A stretch of 37,646 bases of DNA. Source: Candidatus Obscuribacterales bacterium (lineage in GTDB: Bacteria > Cyanobacteriota > Vampirovibrionia > Obscuribacterales > Obscuribacteraceae). The notes beneath the pieces were generated by a model that saw only the letters and a program-made list of their open reading frames with translations, was not told where the DNA came from and searched no databases. The stretch's first letter is position 1, and each line of letters opens with the position of its first letter. The DNA is taken from contig JAKFUT010000192.1 in the NCBI GenBank assembly GCA_021732565.1, positions 1-37,646 of the forward strand, in the 5' to 3' direction. Below are positions 1 through 8,271 of this stretch, piece after piece. The translations under genes were made by a program, and so were the position numbers.

Positions 1-1
1 A

Positions 2-163
2 TACCACAGAAGTGACAAAGCTGGACTTTTTTTTGCCCTAATACGGGCTCCAGCTATGATTGACGAGTTCCATCGGGTTCCGGTGCCGGAATTGGACAAT
101 TGGGTTAAGGCTCTCCAGAGACTTCCGACCGGAATGAACAGGATTGAGAAAAGTAATCATTAG
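2..163 (+). CDS. C-terminal fragment of an unidentified gene (starts before the window)
   Basis: Frame 2 is open from the left edge to a TAG at 161-163 and gives about 53 residues with balanced, protein-like composition (…APAMIDEFHRVPVPELDNWV…). No start codon with a ribosome binding site is visible, so this is most simply the end of a gene that begins upstream. I do not recognise the family. The reading is short and could be chance. The DUF3465 gene follows on the same strand about 195 bases later. Confidence 0.4.
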   Translation, partial: YHRSDKAGLFFALIRAPAMIDEFHRVPVPELDNWVKALQRLPTGMNRIEKSNH

Positions 164-357
164 CAGCACGAGAGGACCGACGATTGGAAAGATGTCTGAA
201 AACTAAGGCAGGCAAAGGCGATAGAGGCACGGCAAATTGGTACACACTCAACGAATCTGCCGCTGTATATTCATTGCATGTCAAAGATACCGCAGGGGAT
301 ACCACTGCGTTACACCGGCGATCATTGCAAAATAGCCGACCGGGCAAGGACAGACGG

Positions 358-849
358 GTGCCGGGAAGTTATCTGGTAACGATGCTGGCCTGCATATTCC
401 TATTTGGAACTGCCTGTTCGTCTCAGAAAGCACCGTCGGAATTTGGCGAACCAAGAGCGAGCAACGCGGAACAATCAACGCCCTCAGCCTCTCCAGATGC
501 ATCTACCCGGCCGCAAGTCGGTCAAGAGCAATTGCTCGCTGCGCAATCGGCCTGCAGCAAAAAAGTGCAAGTGTTGTTTTCAGCACCGGTGGAGAAATTG
601 CTTCCAAACGATCGTCATGGCACTCCCCACCAGCGGTTTTTGCTGCAGTTGAGCAACGGTACCAGCGTGCTTGTCGCACATAATACCAAGATGGCGCCCG
701 CTGTACCCGTTCAGGCAGGCGATGTTGTGGTGATTAAGGGCGAGTATATCTGGAATGAAAAGGGAGGCGTCGTTCACTGGACGCATCACACCGACACTCG
801 CAGGCACGAGGGCGGGTACATTCAGTTTAACGGGCAAACGTATCAGTAA
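358..849 (+). CDS. DUF3465-family exported lipoprotein
   Basis: The last 95 or so residues match DUF3465: the series LLPNDRHGTPHQRF, LVAHNTKMAP, GEYIWNEKGGVVHWTHH and a final GGYIQFNGQTYQ is the family signature. The function of the family is unknown; it is usually a small exported protein of about 130-160 residues. A GTG at 358 (with AAGGAC just upstream) or an ATG at 382 gives a short hydrophobic segment ending FGTAC-SS, a plausible but imperfect lipobox, so I prefer a start here. The same frame stays open back to 184, but that extension is basic and polar and would bury the signal peptide. Between signal and domain is a Ser/Ala/Pro-rich linker of about 45 residues. The gene appears monocistronic. 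Confidence 0.8.
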   Translation: MPGSYLVTMLACIFLFGTACSSQKAPSEFGEPRASNAEQSTPSASPDASTRPQVGQEQLLAAQSACSKKVQVLFSAPVEKLLPNDRHGTPHQRFLLQLSNGTSVLVAHNTKMAPAVPVQAGDVVVIKGEYIWNEKGGVVHWTHHTDTRRHEGGYIQFNGQTYQ

Positions 850-957
850 CCCTCAAACTAAGCGACGAACGTTTTGATGTGATAGAAAAACTTGTCTCAC
901 TTTGTATTGAATAGTGAACGAATAGCCTGATAACCAGGTAACGATTAATGGATCGAT

Positions 958-1401
958 TCAACAAGCCAATTGGAACCGTTCACCAATGATAATTCCGTAT
1001 GTAATTGGTCTGCTCGCTTTCATTTGATGCTGGTATGCGAAGATCAGCAGTAAAACAACTACCTCCACTGCATAGGTGAGGTTCACGGAATCTCGCCCGG
1101 TAGCCATATTCAGATGAAAGAAAAAACTTAGCGAGACGTCCAAAACAACCCCGGCTAAAAAGCTAGTCAGAAATGCATATGCAGCCCACTTATGCATCGT
1201 GGAAAGACCATATGCCATCGCAACGCCGGCTATTCCAGTAACTACGAAAAATGCCACCACTACCAGCAGTTCGTCCGCTCCGGTAGACGCCATATACATG
1301 AGTGCTGCACCGACGAACAGCGCCAGTGAGCCCAACAATGTGATCCAGCTGATAATCGTTATGGGAAGAGGTCGCCTGGGATTTGTATTCACAACGCTCA
1401 T
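958..1401 (-). CDS. Small integral membrane protein, four predicted helices
   Basis: 147 residues with four hydrophobic stretches at about 14-36, 45-66, 72-95 and 108-122, then a short polar tail. No catalytic or binding motif is visible and I do not recognise the family. The start is the ATG at 1399-1401; its ribosome binding site (GTGAG close upstream) is weak. It converges with the DUF3465 lipoprotein gene, leaving about 110 bases between the two stops. The TM pattern and normal codon use make a real gene likely; function is unknown. Confidence 0.65.
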   Translation of the reverse strand: MSVVNTNPRRPLPITIISWITLLGSLALFVGAALMYMASTGADELLVVVAFFVVTGIAGVAMAYGLSTMHKWAAYAFLTSFLAGVVLDVSLSFFFHLNMATGRDSVNLTYAVEVVVLLLIFAYQHQMKASRPITYGIIIGERFQLAC

Positions 1402-1997
1402 CTCACAGCTAAAAACGTGACACCATTATATTACCCCTCTTCCTGAGTCATTAGAAACGAGGACAGCGAAGGTCCTGTGCTCCCAAATCTGCTTGACTTG
1501 GCTGAGTATGCGCTGATTCGAACTGGAGTTTTGGCTATGCGCACGTATTTTGTCCGGAGGCATCTGTGGAGCGCTGCACTACCGAAAATACAGGTGCTGG
1601 CTTCAGTCGTGCGAAGGAGACAGCCGTTCACTCCTCCGATTCCACACAGAGCCAAACAACTAGAAACTAGTCGTCCGGGTCGCTGGCAAATAGGGTTTAC
1701 AATGCCCGGAAGATAGTATCCACGGGCTCTGATTTATACTAGCGATTCGAGCCACCAAAGCCAATCTTCGAGACTATCCGTCATTTCGCACCAACCTCCT
1801 CCCGGGATTAATCCTGGACTCTTACAGGGTCAGCCCCCAATCATTGCTCAGGGGAAGAGTTGGCCGGTGTCTTTGCCTTGTGTGATTTACTAAAATGACT
1901 GCTGATGAGCTGCTTTCCCGGGAAGGAAGGTTTTCGTTCTAAGCAGGTCCTTCACTTGGGTTGACTGGGCACTGTCCACAGAGAGGAGGATAGTTAG
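1402..1997. other. Intergenic stretch with no supported gene
   Basis: About 600 bases between the membrane protein (minus) and the secreted helical protein (plus). Overlapping short ORFs on both strands (for example 1477-1716 plus and 1431-1655 minus) have basic, low-information translations and no convincing ribosome binding sites. I see no tRNA, terminator or repeat here. It must contain the promoters of both divergent genes. Confidence 0.5.
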
Positions 1998-2360
1998 ATG
2001 ATCAAATTTGCGGTGTTACTGTTTCTACTCACCCTATCAACACCAATGCCAACAATCGCCATGGAACCGGAACAGTACAACGATACCAGGGAAGAATGGC
2101 AAAGTGCCCACGATATTTTGACGAGCATGATGACCGATTCGCCAGATGTTCGTGCTGATCCTATGGCCCACGAGTTGCTAGGCGATGTATATCGCGAGGC
2201 TAGCATGACGGATCAAGCACGATTGGAGTATCAAATTGCTCACTCACTTACAGAGAAGCAGAAAAAATCGAAGGCTGCCGACTATGCAGCGAATCCAACC
2301 TACGAACAAGAGCATGAGAACCTTCCAATTAGGAAGCAGCTTTCTAAACTATTTCACTAA
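1998..2360 (+). CDS. Small secreted helical protein, possible TPR-like unit
   Basis: 120 residues. A strong ribosome binding site (GAGAGGAGGA, about 8 bases before the ATG) fixes the start. Residues 1-21 form a signal peptide ending PTIA-ME. The mature part is acidic and helical; the segment HELLGDVYREASMTDQARLEYQ (about 55-76) has the small/large residue spacing of one tetratricopeptide-type helix pair, as in lipoproteins that scaffold envelope complexes. There is only one such unit, so the TPR reading is tentative. The tiny conserved protein copy A ends 48 bases downstream on the opposite strand. Confidence 0.7.
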   Translation: MIKFAVLLFLLTLSTPMPTIAMEPEQYNDTREEWQSAHDILTSMMTDSPDVRADPMAHELLGDVYREASMTDQARLEYQIAHSLTEKQKKSKAADYAANPTYEQEHENLPIRKQLSKLFH

Positions 2361-2408
2361 CCTTCACCTTACTAGTTTGACCACCTGTCCAAAACACTGT
2401 TCATCGAT

Positions 2409-2597
2409 TCAGGCATTCACGCTCAACGGTTTGGAAAACTCGCCGGCCTTCTTGGCGCCGCGGCTAATGCGGGGTACGAATGGAGTAAGTCTAAGAACTT
2501 CGGCTGACGGCGGGGTAGCCTCATGAGTACGCATCCAATCATGGTAGGTGGCCTGGGGCGCTAATTCAGTCGAAAGCGTTCTACGAGAGTTGCACAT
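2409..2597 (-). CDS. Tiny conserved protein, copy A (new family with 15555-15746)
   Basis: 62 residues beginning MCNSRRTLS and carrying TYHDWMRTHEA, PPSAE, LRLTPFVPR and AKKAGEFSKP. The gene at 15555-15746 encodes the same protein: 44 of 53 aligned residues are identical, yet by my count 23 of those 44 use different synonymous codons. Substitutions pile up at third codon positions, which is the mark of selection on the protein and shows that both are genes rather than a DNA repeat. An AAGAGGCGG ribosome binding site lies just before the ATG. There is no signal peptide or membrane helix; the chain is basic and Pro-rich, so a cytoplasmic binding or regulatory peptide is possible. Function is unknown. 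Confidence 0.8.
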   Translation of the reverse strand: MCNSRRTLSTELAPQATYHDWMRTHEATPPSAEVLRLTPFVPRISRGAKKAGEFSKPLSVNA

Positions 2598-2942
2598 TTA
2601 ACCGCCTCTTAGATTCCCCACCTAGCTACTCTAGACTAAAAAGTTGACATTCTTCTGAAAATTGCAAATTCCCAAAGGCATTAATTAAAATCCCCCCGGG
2701 ACGGTTACCTTTATATTCTATGCCAATAATCCTTGAGACAAACTACAGGTAACCAGCGGAGCTTTGGTAGGTAGATGACAAAATTCGATAACCAGCTGAG
2801 CTTTCCGCAAACAACGTTTTAGCGTCAAACAGTTGAGCACACCTTTCATAGTTGAAACGATCGTAATGCTTTGCAAGTTTCTCGACGTCGGCATGATTTC
2901 ACGCTTTGAGTTGAGGCCGATGTGCTCGAGAATACTTCTGGT
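2598..2942. other. Intergenic region upstream of copy A
   Basis: 345 bases, rather AT-rich in 2640-2760, with no supported ORF. It should hold the minus-strand promoter of copy A of the tiny protein. A TTGACA at 2643 on the plus strand has no good -10 partner and no plus-strand gene follows it. No repeat was noticed. Confidence 0.45.
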
Positions 2943-3410
2943 TTAGAACTGAAGCTCACTTAATCCAGGATGGTTGTCTGGTCTGCGTCCGAGCGGCCAG
3001 CAAAATTTTCGATCAGACTCTTCGATTGGCAAATCATTAATGCTCGCGAAGCGCAAGCACATCAACCCGTGTTCATTGAATTCCCAATTTTCATTGCCGA
3101 AGGAGCGCGTCCAATTGCCAGAATCATCATGCCATTCATAAGCAAATCGGACGGCAATGCGGTTCTCGTCGCAGACCCAGAGTTCTTTAATAAGTCGATA
3201 TTCCAGCTCCCTGGTCCACTTGCGTCTGAGAAAAGCGAGAATTTCTTCGGTGCCAGTAATAAATTCCGAGCGGTTTCTCCAGCGTGAATCTGATGTGTAA
3301 GCCATGGCAACGATCGCTGGATCTCTCGTGTTCCAGGCATCTTCAGCCAGACGCACTTTCTGAATCGCGCTCTCGGCTCTAAACGGAGGCAGGGGTGGGC
3401 GTGGTGTCAT
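2943..3410 (-). CDS. DUF1348 (NTF2/SnoaL-like) protein
   Basis: 155 residues from the ATG at 3408-3410. The whole chain matches DUF1348, a small alpha+beta-barrel family in the NTF2/SnoaL superfamily: RPPLPPF near the N-terminus, then [61 protein letters not shown] and finally [14 protein letters not shown]. Length agrees with the family. The frame stays open 74 codons further upstream to 3632, but that part is low quality and lies outside the domain, so I reject the longer start. No strong ribosome binding site is seen. The biochemical role is unknown; NTF2-like folds bind small hydrophobic ligands. It lies 252 bases downstream of the tmm-like gene on the same strand, so they may be co-transcribed. 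Confidence 0.9.
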   Translation of the reverse strand: MTPRPPLPPFRAESAIQKVRLAEDAWNTRDPAIVAMAYTSDSRWRNRSEFITGTEEILAFLRRKWTRELEYRLIKELWVCDENRIAVRFAYEWHDDSGNWTRSFGNENWEFNEHGLMCLRFASINDLPIEESDRKFCWPLGRRPDNHPGLSELQF

Positions 3411-3662
3411 ATGTGATTCGTTTAGTTCAATTGAAAGAGGTTGGTTGTTTCGTTTGCAACAAGTCCAGGAACGAACGCCCCGATGACGTTGTTTGCCGCT
3501 AACAAACCAGGCATTGAAGAAGGAGATACCGCGTGCGTCGGTGCCCCGAGGGGCTGGACTTAAAACAGCGGGTAATCCCGTTCCCCGGCGGAAAGCGGGC
3601 TTGCACGTCGAGCCAATCAACAATTGCCGCACGGAGAATGAGGCAACTAATGGATGTCGCCG
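3411..3662. other. Spacer between the tmm-like and DUF1348 genes, GC-rich patch
   Basis: 250 bases. Positions about 3535-3610 are much more GC-rich than the surroundings and contain short self-complementary runs (GCCCCGAGGGGC at 3542-3553 and GCGGG/CCCGC elements). On the minus strand this would be the untranslated leader of the DUF1348 gene. I could not match it to a known riboswitch class. Confidence 0.35.
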
Positions 3663-5024
3663 TTAGATCGATACTGGTTGCTTGATGGGCGGAAGGTAGC
3701 TTTGCAGCGAATCATCCATGGCTTCAACCCATGGCGTGTGATGCTCGGGCTGCATGTTGCCGGTGATGATCGATCGAAAGCTCTTATCTCTGAAACCCAT
3801 AATGTCTTCGTGTTTATGATGCTTCCATTCCACAAAAGCTTCATTTACAGCATCTACGTCAAACGTCGGATAGTCTGTAGCGGCGACCAGCTCCTTGACG
3901 TAGTCTCCCTGGAAGTCAATCTCCTGATGGGCATCTTCCAGCGCTTCTTCTTTCTGTCGCCACTGCAGCGAATTTGCTTCCATCTTCTCGTAAGATGGAA
4001 TTTCGATTCGACCCATAATTACGTCACGTGCAAACCAGGCCTGCGCATCGAACATGTTGAAGGTGTAATACTGATCTTGCATTCCGAGGTAAAACAGATT
4101 CGGATTCTTTTCCCAGACAACTCCCTTGTACAAGTCAAGGGGCCACAACCGATTTTTTGTGTCCAGTCTTAGTGAGTCGGGGAGAAATGGGAAATGGTGC
4201 AAATATCCGGTGCACAAGATGATTGCGTCAACATCTTTCTTCGTTCCGCCCTGGAATGTGCAAGTCTTGTTCTCAACCTTTTGCAAGAGCGGAACTTCCA
4301 GCCAATTGTCCGGCCAGTCATAACCCATTGGTTTCCTTCGATAGCTAACGGTTACGGACTTGCATCCATACTTCCAACATTGCGAGCCAATGTCTTCCGC
4401 TGAATAGCTGGTTCCAATGATCAAAATGTCTTTGTCTTTGAACTCCATTGCATCGCGAAAGTCGTGGGAATGGAGAATGCGTCCGTTGAAAGTCTTGAAA
4501 CCTTCAAATTGAGGAATGTTCGGAGTGGAAAAATGTCCAGTGGCGACCACTACGTGATCGAATTCCTCGGAGTAAGATTTTTGTCGGGCTAGATCGTGCG
4601 CAGTGACAGTGAACTTTTGAGTCGATTCATCGAAAGTCACCATGCGCACCGGTGTGCGAAAACGACACCACTCCCGCACAACAGTTTTCTCTACGCGTCC
4701 CTTGATATAGTCCCAGAGTACTTCTCGGGGCGGATAAGACGGAATGGCTCGACCAAAATGTTCTTCGAAAGTGTAGTCGGCGAACTCCAGACATTCCTTC
4801 GGTCCATTGGACCAAAGATAGCGGTACATGCTGCAATGCACGGGCTCACCGTACTCATCCAAACCCGTTCGCCACGTGTAGTTCCAAAGACCGCCCCAAT
4901 CGTCCTGTTTCTCGAAGCAGACGATTTCGGGAATCTCCGCCCCTTTTTCCTGTGCTGATTGGAAGGCCCTCAACTGCGCCAGACCTGAAGGACCTGCACC
5001 GATTACTGCAACACGTTTACGCAT
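3663..5024 (-). CDS. tmm: Trimethylamine monooxygenase-like flavin monooxygenase
   Basis: 453 residues, the usual length of bacterial class B flavin monooxygenases. Tmm uses FAD, NADPH and O2 to turn trimethylamine into trimethylamine N-oxide in the cytoplasm. The FAD-binding GAGPSG is at 10-15, the FMO fingerprint [11 protein letters not shown] at 179-189, and the NADPH loop [17 protein letters not shown] begins near 204; its tyrosine falls at residue 207, the position discussed as catalytic in marine Tmm enzymes. [56 protein letters not shown] and [12 protein letters not shown] follow characterised Tmm sequences closely as I remember them. The ATG at 5024 follows AGAGGA; a TTG one codon upstream is less likely. 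No TMAO demethylase (Tdm) or TmoXVW transporter genes are adjacent. Other amines or sulfides are possible substrates. Confidence 0.88.
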   Translation of the reverse strand: MRKRVAVIGAGPSGLAQLRAFQSAQEKGAEIPEIVCFEKQDDWGGLWNYTWRTGLDEYGEPVHCSMYRYLWSNGPKECLEFADYTFEEHFGRAIPSYPPREVLWDYIKGRVEKTVVREWCRFRTPVRMVTFDESTQKFTVTAHDLARQKSYSEEFDHVVVATGHFSTPNIPQFEGFKTFNGRILHSHDFRDAMEFKDKDILIIGTSYSAEDIGSQCWKYGCKSVTVSYRRKPMGYDWPDNWLEVPLLQKVENKTCTFQGGTKKDVDAIILCTGYLHHFPFLPDSLRLDTKNRLWPLDLYKGVVWEKNPNLFYLGMQDQYYTFNMFDAQAWFARDVIMGRIEIPSYEKMEANSLQWRQKEEALEDAHQEIDFQGDYVKELVAATDYPTFDVDAVNEAFVEWKHHKHEDIMGFRDKSFRSIITGNMQPEHHTPWVEAMDDSLQSYLPPIKQPVSI

Positions 5025-5027
5025 CAA

Positions 5028-5617
5028 AGTTGTCCTCTAGAATATTTGTCTTGCAAAGTGCTCCCGGCGACATGAACGCCGACGATCAAGTCGTTCTACA
5101 CTGACTCTGACAGGCTAAAGTAATCAAATTCGCTGGTGCTTACAAGGGTTTCTTTCAGGGAAGAACCAGATCTGCCCTAAGAAAGTCTCTAGCGACAATG
5201 TTCTCGTCTTTCATAAAATAGTAGACATGTTGCGCCTATGGGGTTGTCCACTTGGCACCCGGAGGTATCCGGGCGCTCGCTGACTTGCGCCACGTGATTA
5301 GGTTTACCGTAGCGCGTTGCGCTCCACTCTCGAAGCCTCACCTGGTTCCTTAAAGCGAAGTGTTGTCGACCATCAGAGATCCTGATCCCGGCGATTCTCC
5401 AGTCCTACTGGATCAGGATTTCTGATAGAGAATATGGATCGCCAGAATGTCACACGCGAACCGGAAGATTTTCGGCAGGAAAGCACGTTACAGTTAGATC
5501 AGCGCCTTTTGCAAGTGCATTCAAACACTCAACGGGTAATGAATGGTCCTGCCGTTCTTCTATAACAGCTCTTGAGACAATGGATTAAGTCGTAAATACG
5601 GGAGGATTGTCATCATC
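5028..5617. other. Divergent intergenic region with several potential hairpins
   Basis: 590 bases between the tmm-like gene (minus) and the four-module protein (plus), with no credible ORF. Between 5258 and 5426 there are CCCGG/CCGGG (5258-5262/5269-5273), GGCGC/GCGCC (5272-5276/5287-5291), AGCGC/GCGCT (5311-5315/5319-5323) and a 17-bp near-perfect inverted repeat (listed separately). The cluster could be a structured leader, a small RNA or regulator sites. The strand cannot be told from the window. Confidence 0.45.
5372..5426. repeat. 17-bp inverted repeat (one mismatch), 21-nt loop
   Basis: The arm ATCAGAGATCCTGATCC (5372-5388) is complementary to GGATCAGGATTTCTGAT (5410-5426) except for one base pair. 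No T-run follows on either side, so this is not a simple intrinsic terminator. Its place between divergent promoters suggests an operator or the stem of an RNA. Confidence 0.6.
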
Positions 5618-7834
5618 GTGGAAAACTATCCGAGTCTGACCGAGCGCGCAAATTTTTACCAGCTTGGGTTTGCTGCCAGGTTGGGTTGCATTCTCCCTGC
5701 TGCTTCTGCAATGGCGCTGGAAGGTGCTTTGCAAATGAACGAGTATGACCTGGTCACACGGGCTCGATTGCTCGGCTATTACTCCAGGAAATTCACGACC
5801 GCCAATCGGCAATCAAGAGCCGAGGGCAAACTTAGACACATACTTTGGTTCATTGAAAATGCAAGTGCTTCCACGTTTGCAGGAGACACATACTTTTCTG
5901 TCGACAAGAAAGCTTACCCACACATTTACTCTCAAATCAAGGCAGCTTGGCAGCGAAGAATTGAATCCGACCTGGCTCATCCGCAGACAGTCGTCAATTT
6001 TGCGATGTTTCTTAGAACAGGTGAGCCGAAGGAATGCGAGCGCCTCCTGCAATCTATTCCGCAGTGTCCTACAAATTTGTGGGCAAATCGCTTGCTGTTG
6101 CATCTAGAAAATGCGGCAGTCACTCGACTTCTCCCCACCATACCGACTGCGAGTCAGGATTTTGATTTTGAAGCGTGGCAAGGTTTTGCAGATGGCATTC
6201 CCCTGAATTTCTTGGGATTTCATGGTCGAAGCTTGCCTCCTCTTTCTGTGCTGACGCTCGAAGAAGTCGTCGAAAGATTTCCTGAAGACATAACAGCCAG
6301 AGCTGAACTAATCGGTTATTACAGTGACAGATGGAAACGTACCAACTTACTGGAGGTGGATCCTGGTTGCGTGTTTTCGCTACTCAAACACGTCTTGTGG
6401 TTCGTGGTACACCTGCCTGGAGGCGAGTTTTCGGGACTAAAATGGAGAGATCTCTTTGATCGAAGAATCTGTTCAGCGGAATACGAATTATTGCACATGG
6501 CATGGACGTCAAACATCAAGAAGCATTCGCAAAATGCACATGTGTTAGCGAATGCCGCCAAGTTCTTCTCCCATTATGGACAACGTGCACGAGCGAGGCA
6601 ATTGGCGGAAGATGCGGGCAATCTGGGCAAGTCGGCGGAAGTTCTGAACAAAATGCTGACGATCGACTTGCCTCAAAAGAAGCCATCGATTCCGCTACAA
6701 GCACGAGAACTAGAAAAAGTAGCAGTAGATGAGAAATCAGGAATTTCAACGTCAGCACCATTCCTTGACTATGATCTGAACGAATGGTCTTTGGAGGTAG
6801 ACTTGAATTGGGCTCAGTTAGAGGGGGGATATCACTGGAGGCCTTCCATTAGCATCGAAAATCTTGACTCAGTAGTAGCGAAAGAAAGCCCGGATATATA
6901 TAGTCGCGCGAAGATCATCGGTTACTACTGTTCGTGGCAGTGCAACCAATCATTGAGTGATGCGCAACAAGCATCGCTATTTGCGCACATGTCGTGGTTT
7001 ATTACGAATGTTCCGCAATCCGACTTGATTGGTCAATTTTGCATTCCCCTTTTCCTCCGCTACGATGTCTTGCGCTACGAACAACTAAAATCTCTGCTCC
7101 TGCGAAATAAGGACTCAAATGACAGGCAAACTTTCAACGCCGCTCTTGCTCTGCGTGGAGACAACACCGAGGTAAGACTTCTTTCTAAGGCGTTAGAAAA
7201 GAGAGCACCAGATTGGAGCAAGAAGATACGCCTCGTGCTAGGAAAGCCAGTCAAGGAGACAATAACACGTGATGTGCTGCATCACCATTCGTTTAAACCG
7301 GGACGCCGAAAGCAGACTCTCTCAAGAGCAATTAAATTTCAGGATTTTACCGAAGCCCGGGGGCATGGACAGACGTTACCTGTTCGTACAGTTTGGTCAA
7401 ACGAACGCGTTCTTGAGCGGAATCCCAACGATTTGGTTTTGCGAGCTGAACTCATGGAAGCTCTCTGCGCTCGAGATCAGTTTCATATCAGCCGCGGTGG
7501 ATTCGCTCCCAACGTTAGTCTAACGCTTGTCAGACAAAACTTATGGTGGATTGAAAATGTTCCGGATGCCCCGATCTACTTTTTCACCGGCTCTGAACTT
7601 AATTCATTACCGGAGAAGTATTTAGGGGACCACGCAATTGTGCTCGAAGCAGCGAAGCGCCAAATGAGTGCATACCCAAGGAATCTGGCAATCATGTTGC
7701 AGTTGAACCACTACTTTCCCCTCGGATGCGAGCGCGCAGCAATTGCAGCATTGAAAAATTGCAGACATCTCTATCCCACTAACAGGAAGCTCCAATCACG
7801 ATTGAATCATTTGAGGTCGCTCACTCGAAGGTGA
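5618..7834 (+). CDS. Cytoplasmic helical-repeat protein with four diverged 170-200-residue modules
   Basis: 738 residues from a GTG at 5618, fixed by GGGAGGA about 11 bases upstream. The chain repeats one module four times. Each has a Pro/Asp-rich entry, then RA(R/E)LIGYY, a variable stretch, H(I/V)LWFI.N.P, and a helical tail with NA..F. The GYY triplets are at about 53, 233 and 435 (GYY is replaced in module 4), and the LW motifs at about 76, 260, 459 and 642. The tails look like TPR or HEAT helices. There is no signal peptide or membrane helix, so it is probably a cytoplasmic scaffold or partner-binding protein. A protein with the same motifs and one recognisable module is encoded at 21411-22544. 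Similar motif-bearing hypothetical proteins occur in Acidobacteria and related phyla as far as I recall. Function is unknown. Confidence 0.85.
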   Translation: MENYPSLTERANFYQLGFAARLGCILPAASAMALEGALQMNEYDLVTRARLLGYYSRKFTTANRQSRAEGKLRHILWFIENASASTFAGDTYFSVDKKAYPHIYSQIKAAWQRRIESDLAHPQTVVNFAMFLRTGEPKECERLLQSIPQCPTNLWANRLLLHLENAAVTRLLPTIPTASQDFDFEAWQGFADGIPLNFLGFHGRSLPPLSVLTLEEVVERFPEDITARAELIGYYSDRWKRTNLLEVDPGCVFSLLKHVLWFVVHLPGGEFSGLKWRDLFDRRICSAEYELLHMAWTSNIKKHSQNAHVLANAAKFFSHYGQRARARQLAEDAGNLGKSAEVLNKMLTIDLPQKKPSIPLQARELEKVAVDEKSGISTSAPFLDYDLNEWSLEVDLNWAQLEGGYHWRPSISIENLDSVVAKESPDIYSRAKIIGYYCSWQCNQSLSDAQQASLFAHMSWFITNVPQSDLIGQFCIPLFLRYDVLRYEQLKSLLLRNKDSNDRQTFNAALALRGDNTEVRLLSKALEKRAPDWSKKIRLVLGKPVKETITRDVLHHHSFKPGRRKQTLSRAIKFQDFTEARGHGQTLPVRTVWSNERVLERNPNDLVLRAELMEALCARDQFHISRGGFAPNVSLTLVRQNLWWIENVPDAPIYFFTGSELNSLPEKYLGDHAIVLEAAKRQMSAYPRNLAIMLQLNHYFPLGCERAAIAALKNCRHLYPTNRKLQSRLNHLRSLTRR

Positions 7835-8271
7835 AGGGGCCGATAGCTGTCGTAACTATTCCGCTAAGTACCGTAGCAAAGCGATTGCAAGCATTCCGAG
7901 AAAGCAGCCTCGAGGCAACAAGCGGCCTGTTACGCGCAGTTGGATTTTGCAGTGATTCATATAGGATTGAATGATTATTCTCGTTTCGAGCTCGCGCCAA
8001 GGTTCCGTTCAGCGCAGTTGCTGAATACAGGCATTCAACGTACGCCTCACTACAGCACTCCGTCAGCACACAGCAAATTCCATTCTGGCGCTAGCTTCGC
8101 CAGCATTTAAAGTCATGGTGATCTTGCCGATGACAGGTTCTGTGCGAGCAGGTTAATATCATCGGCATCGGCGGTGCAGAGAAAGTTCCTTATCAAGCGA
8201 ATTATAAATTCGCTGATATGTATTGAACGTGGTCTGCATAAATTGCAGTAGTCGGCTATCAGGTCAGGAAT
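7835..8271. other. Intergenic region upstream of the transposase-derived protein
   Basis: 437 bases with no supported gene. A short minus-strand ORF at 7821-8069 is Arg/Cys-rich and overlaps the end of the previous gene; I treat it as chance. AGGTCAGG just before 8272 serves as the ribosome binding site of the next gene. No terminator with a T-run follows the stop at 7834. Confidence 0.45.

Noticed and set aside
1477..1716. 79-residue plus-strand ORF
   Set aside because: Basic, low-information translation, a competing ORF on the other strand and no ribosome binding site.
3411..3632. Longer N-terminus for the DUF1348 gene
   Set aside because: The added 74 residues are Arg/Cys-rich, lie outside the domain and no ribosome binding site supports the upstream start.
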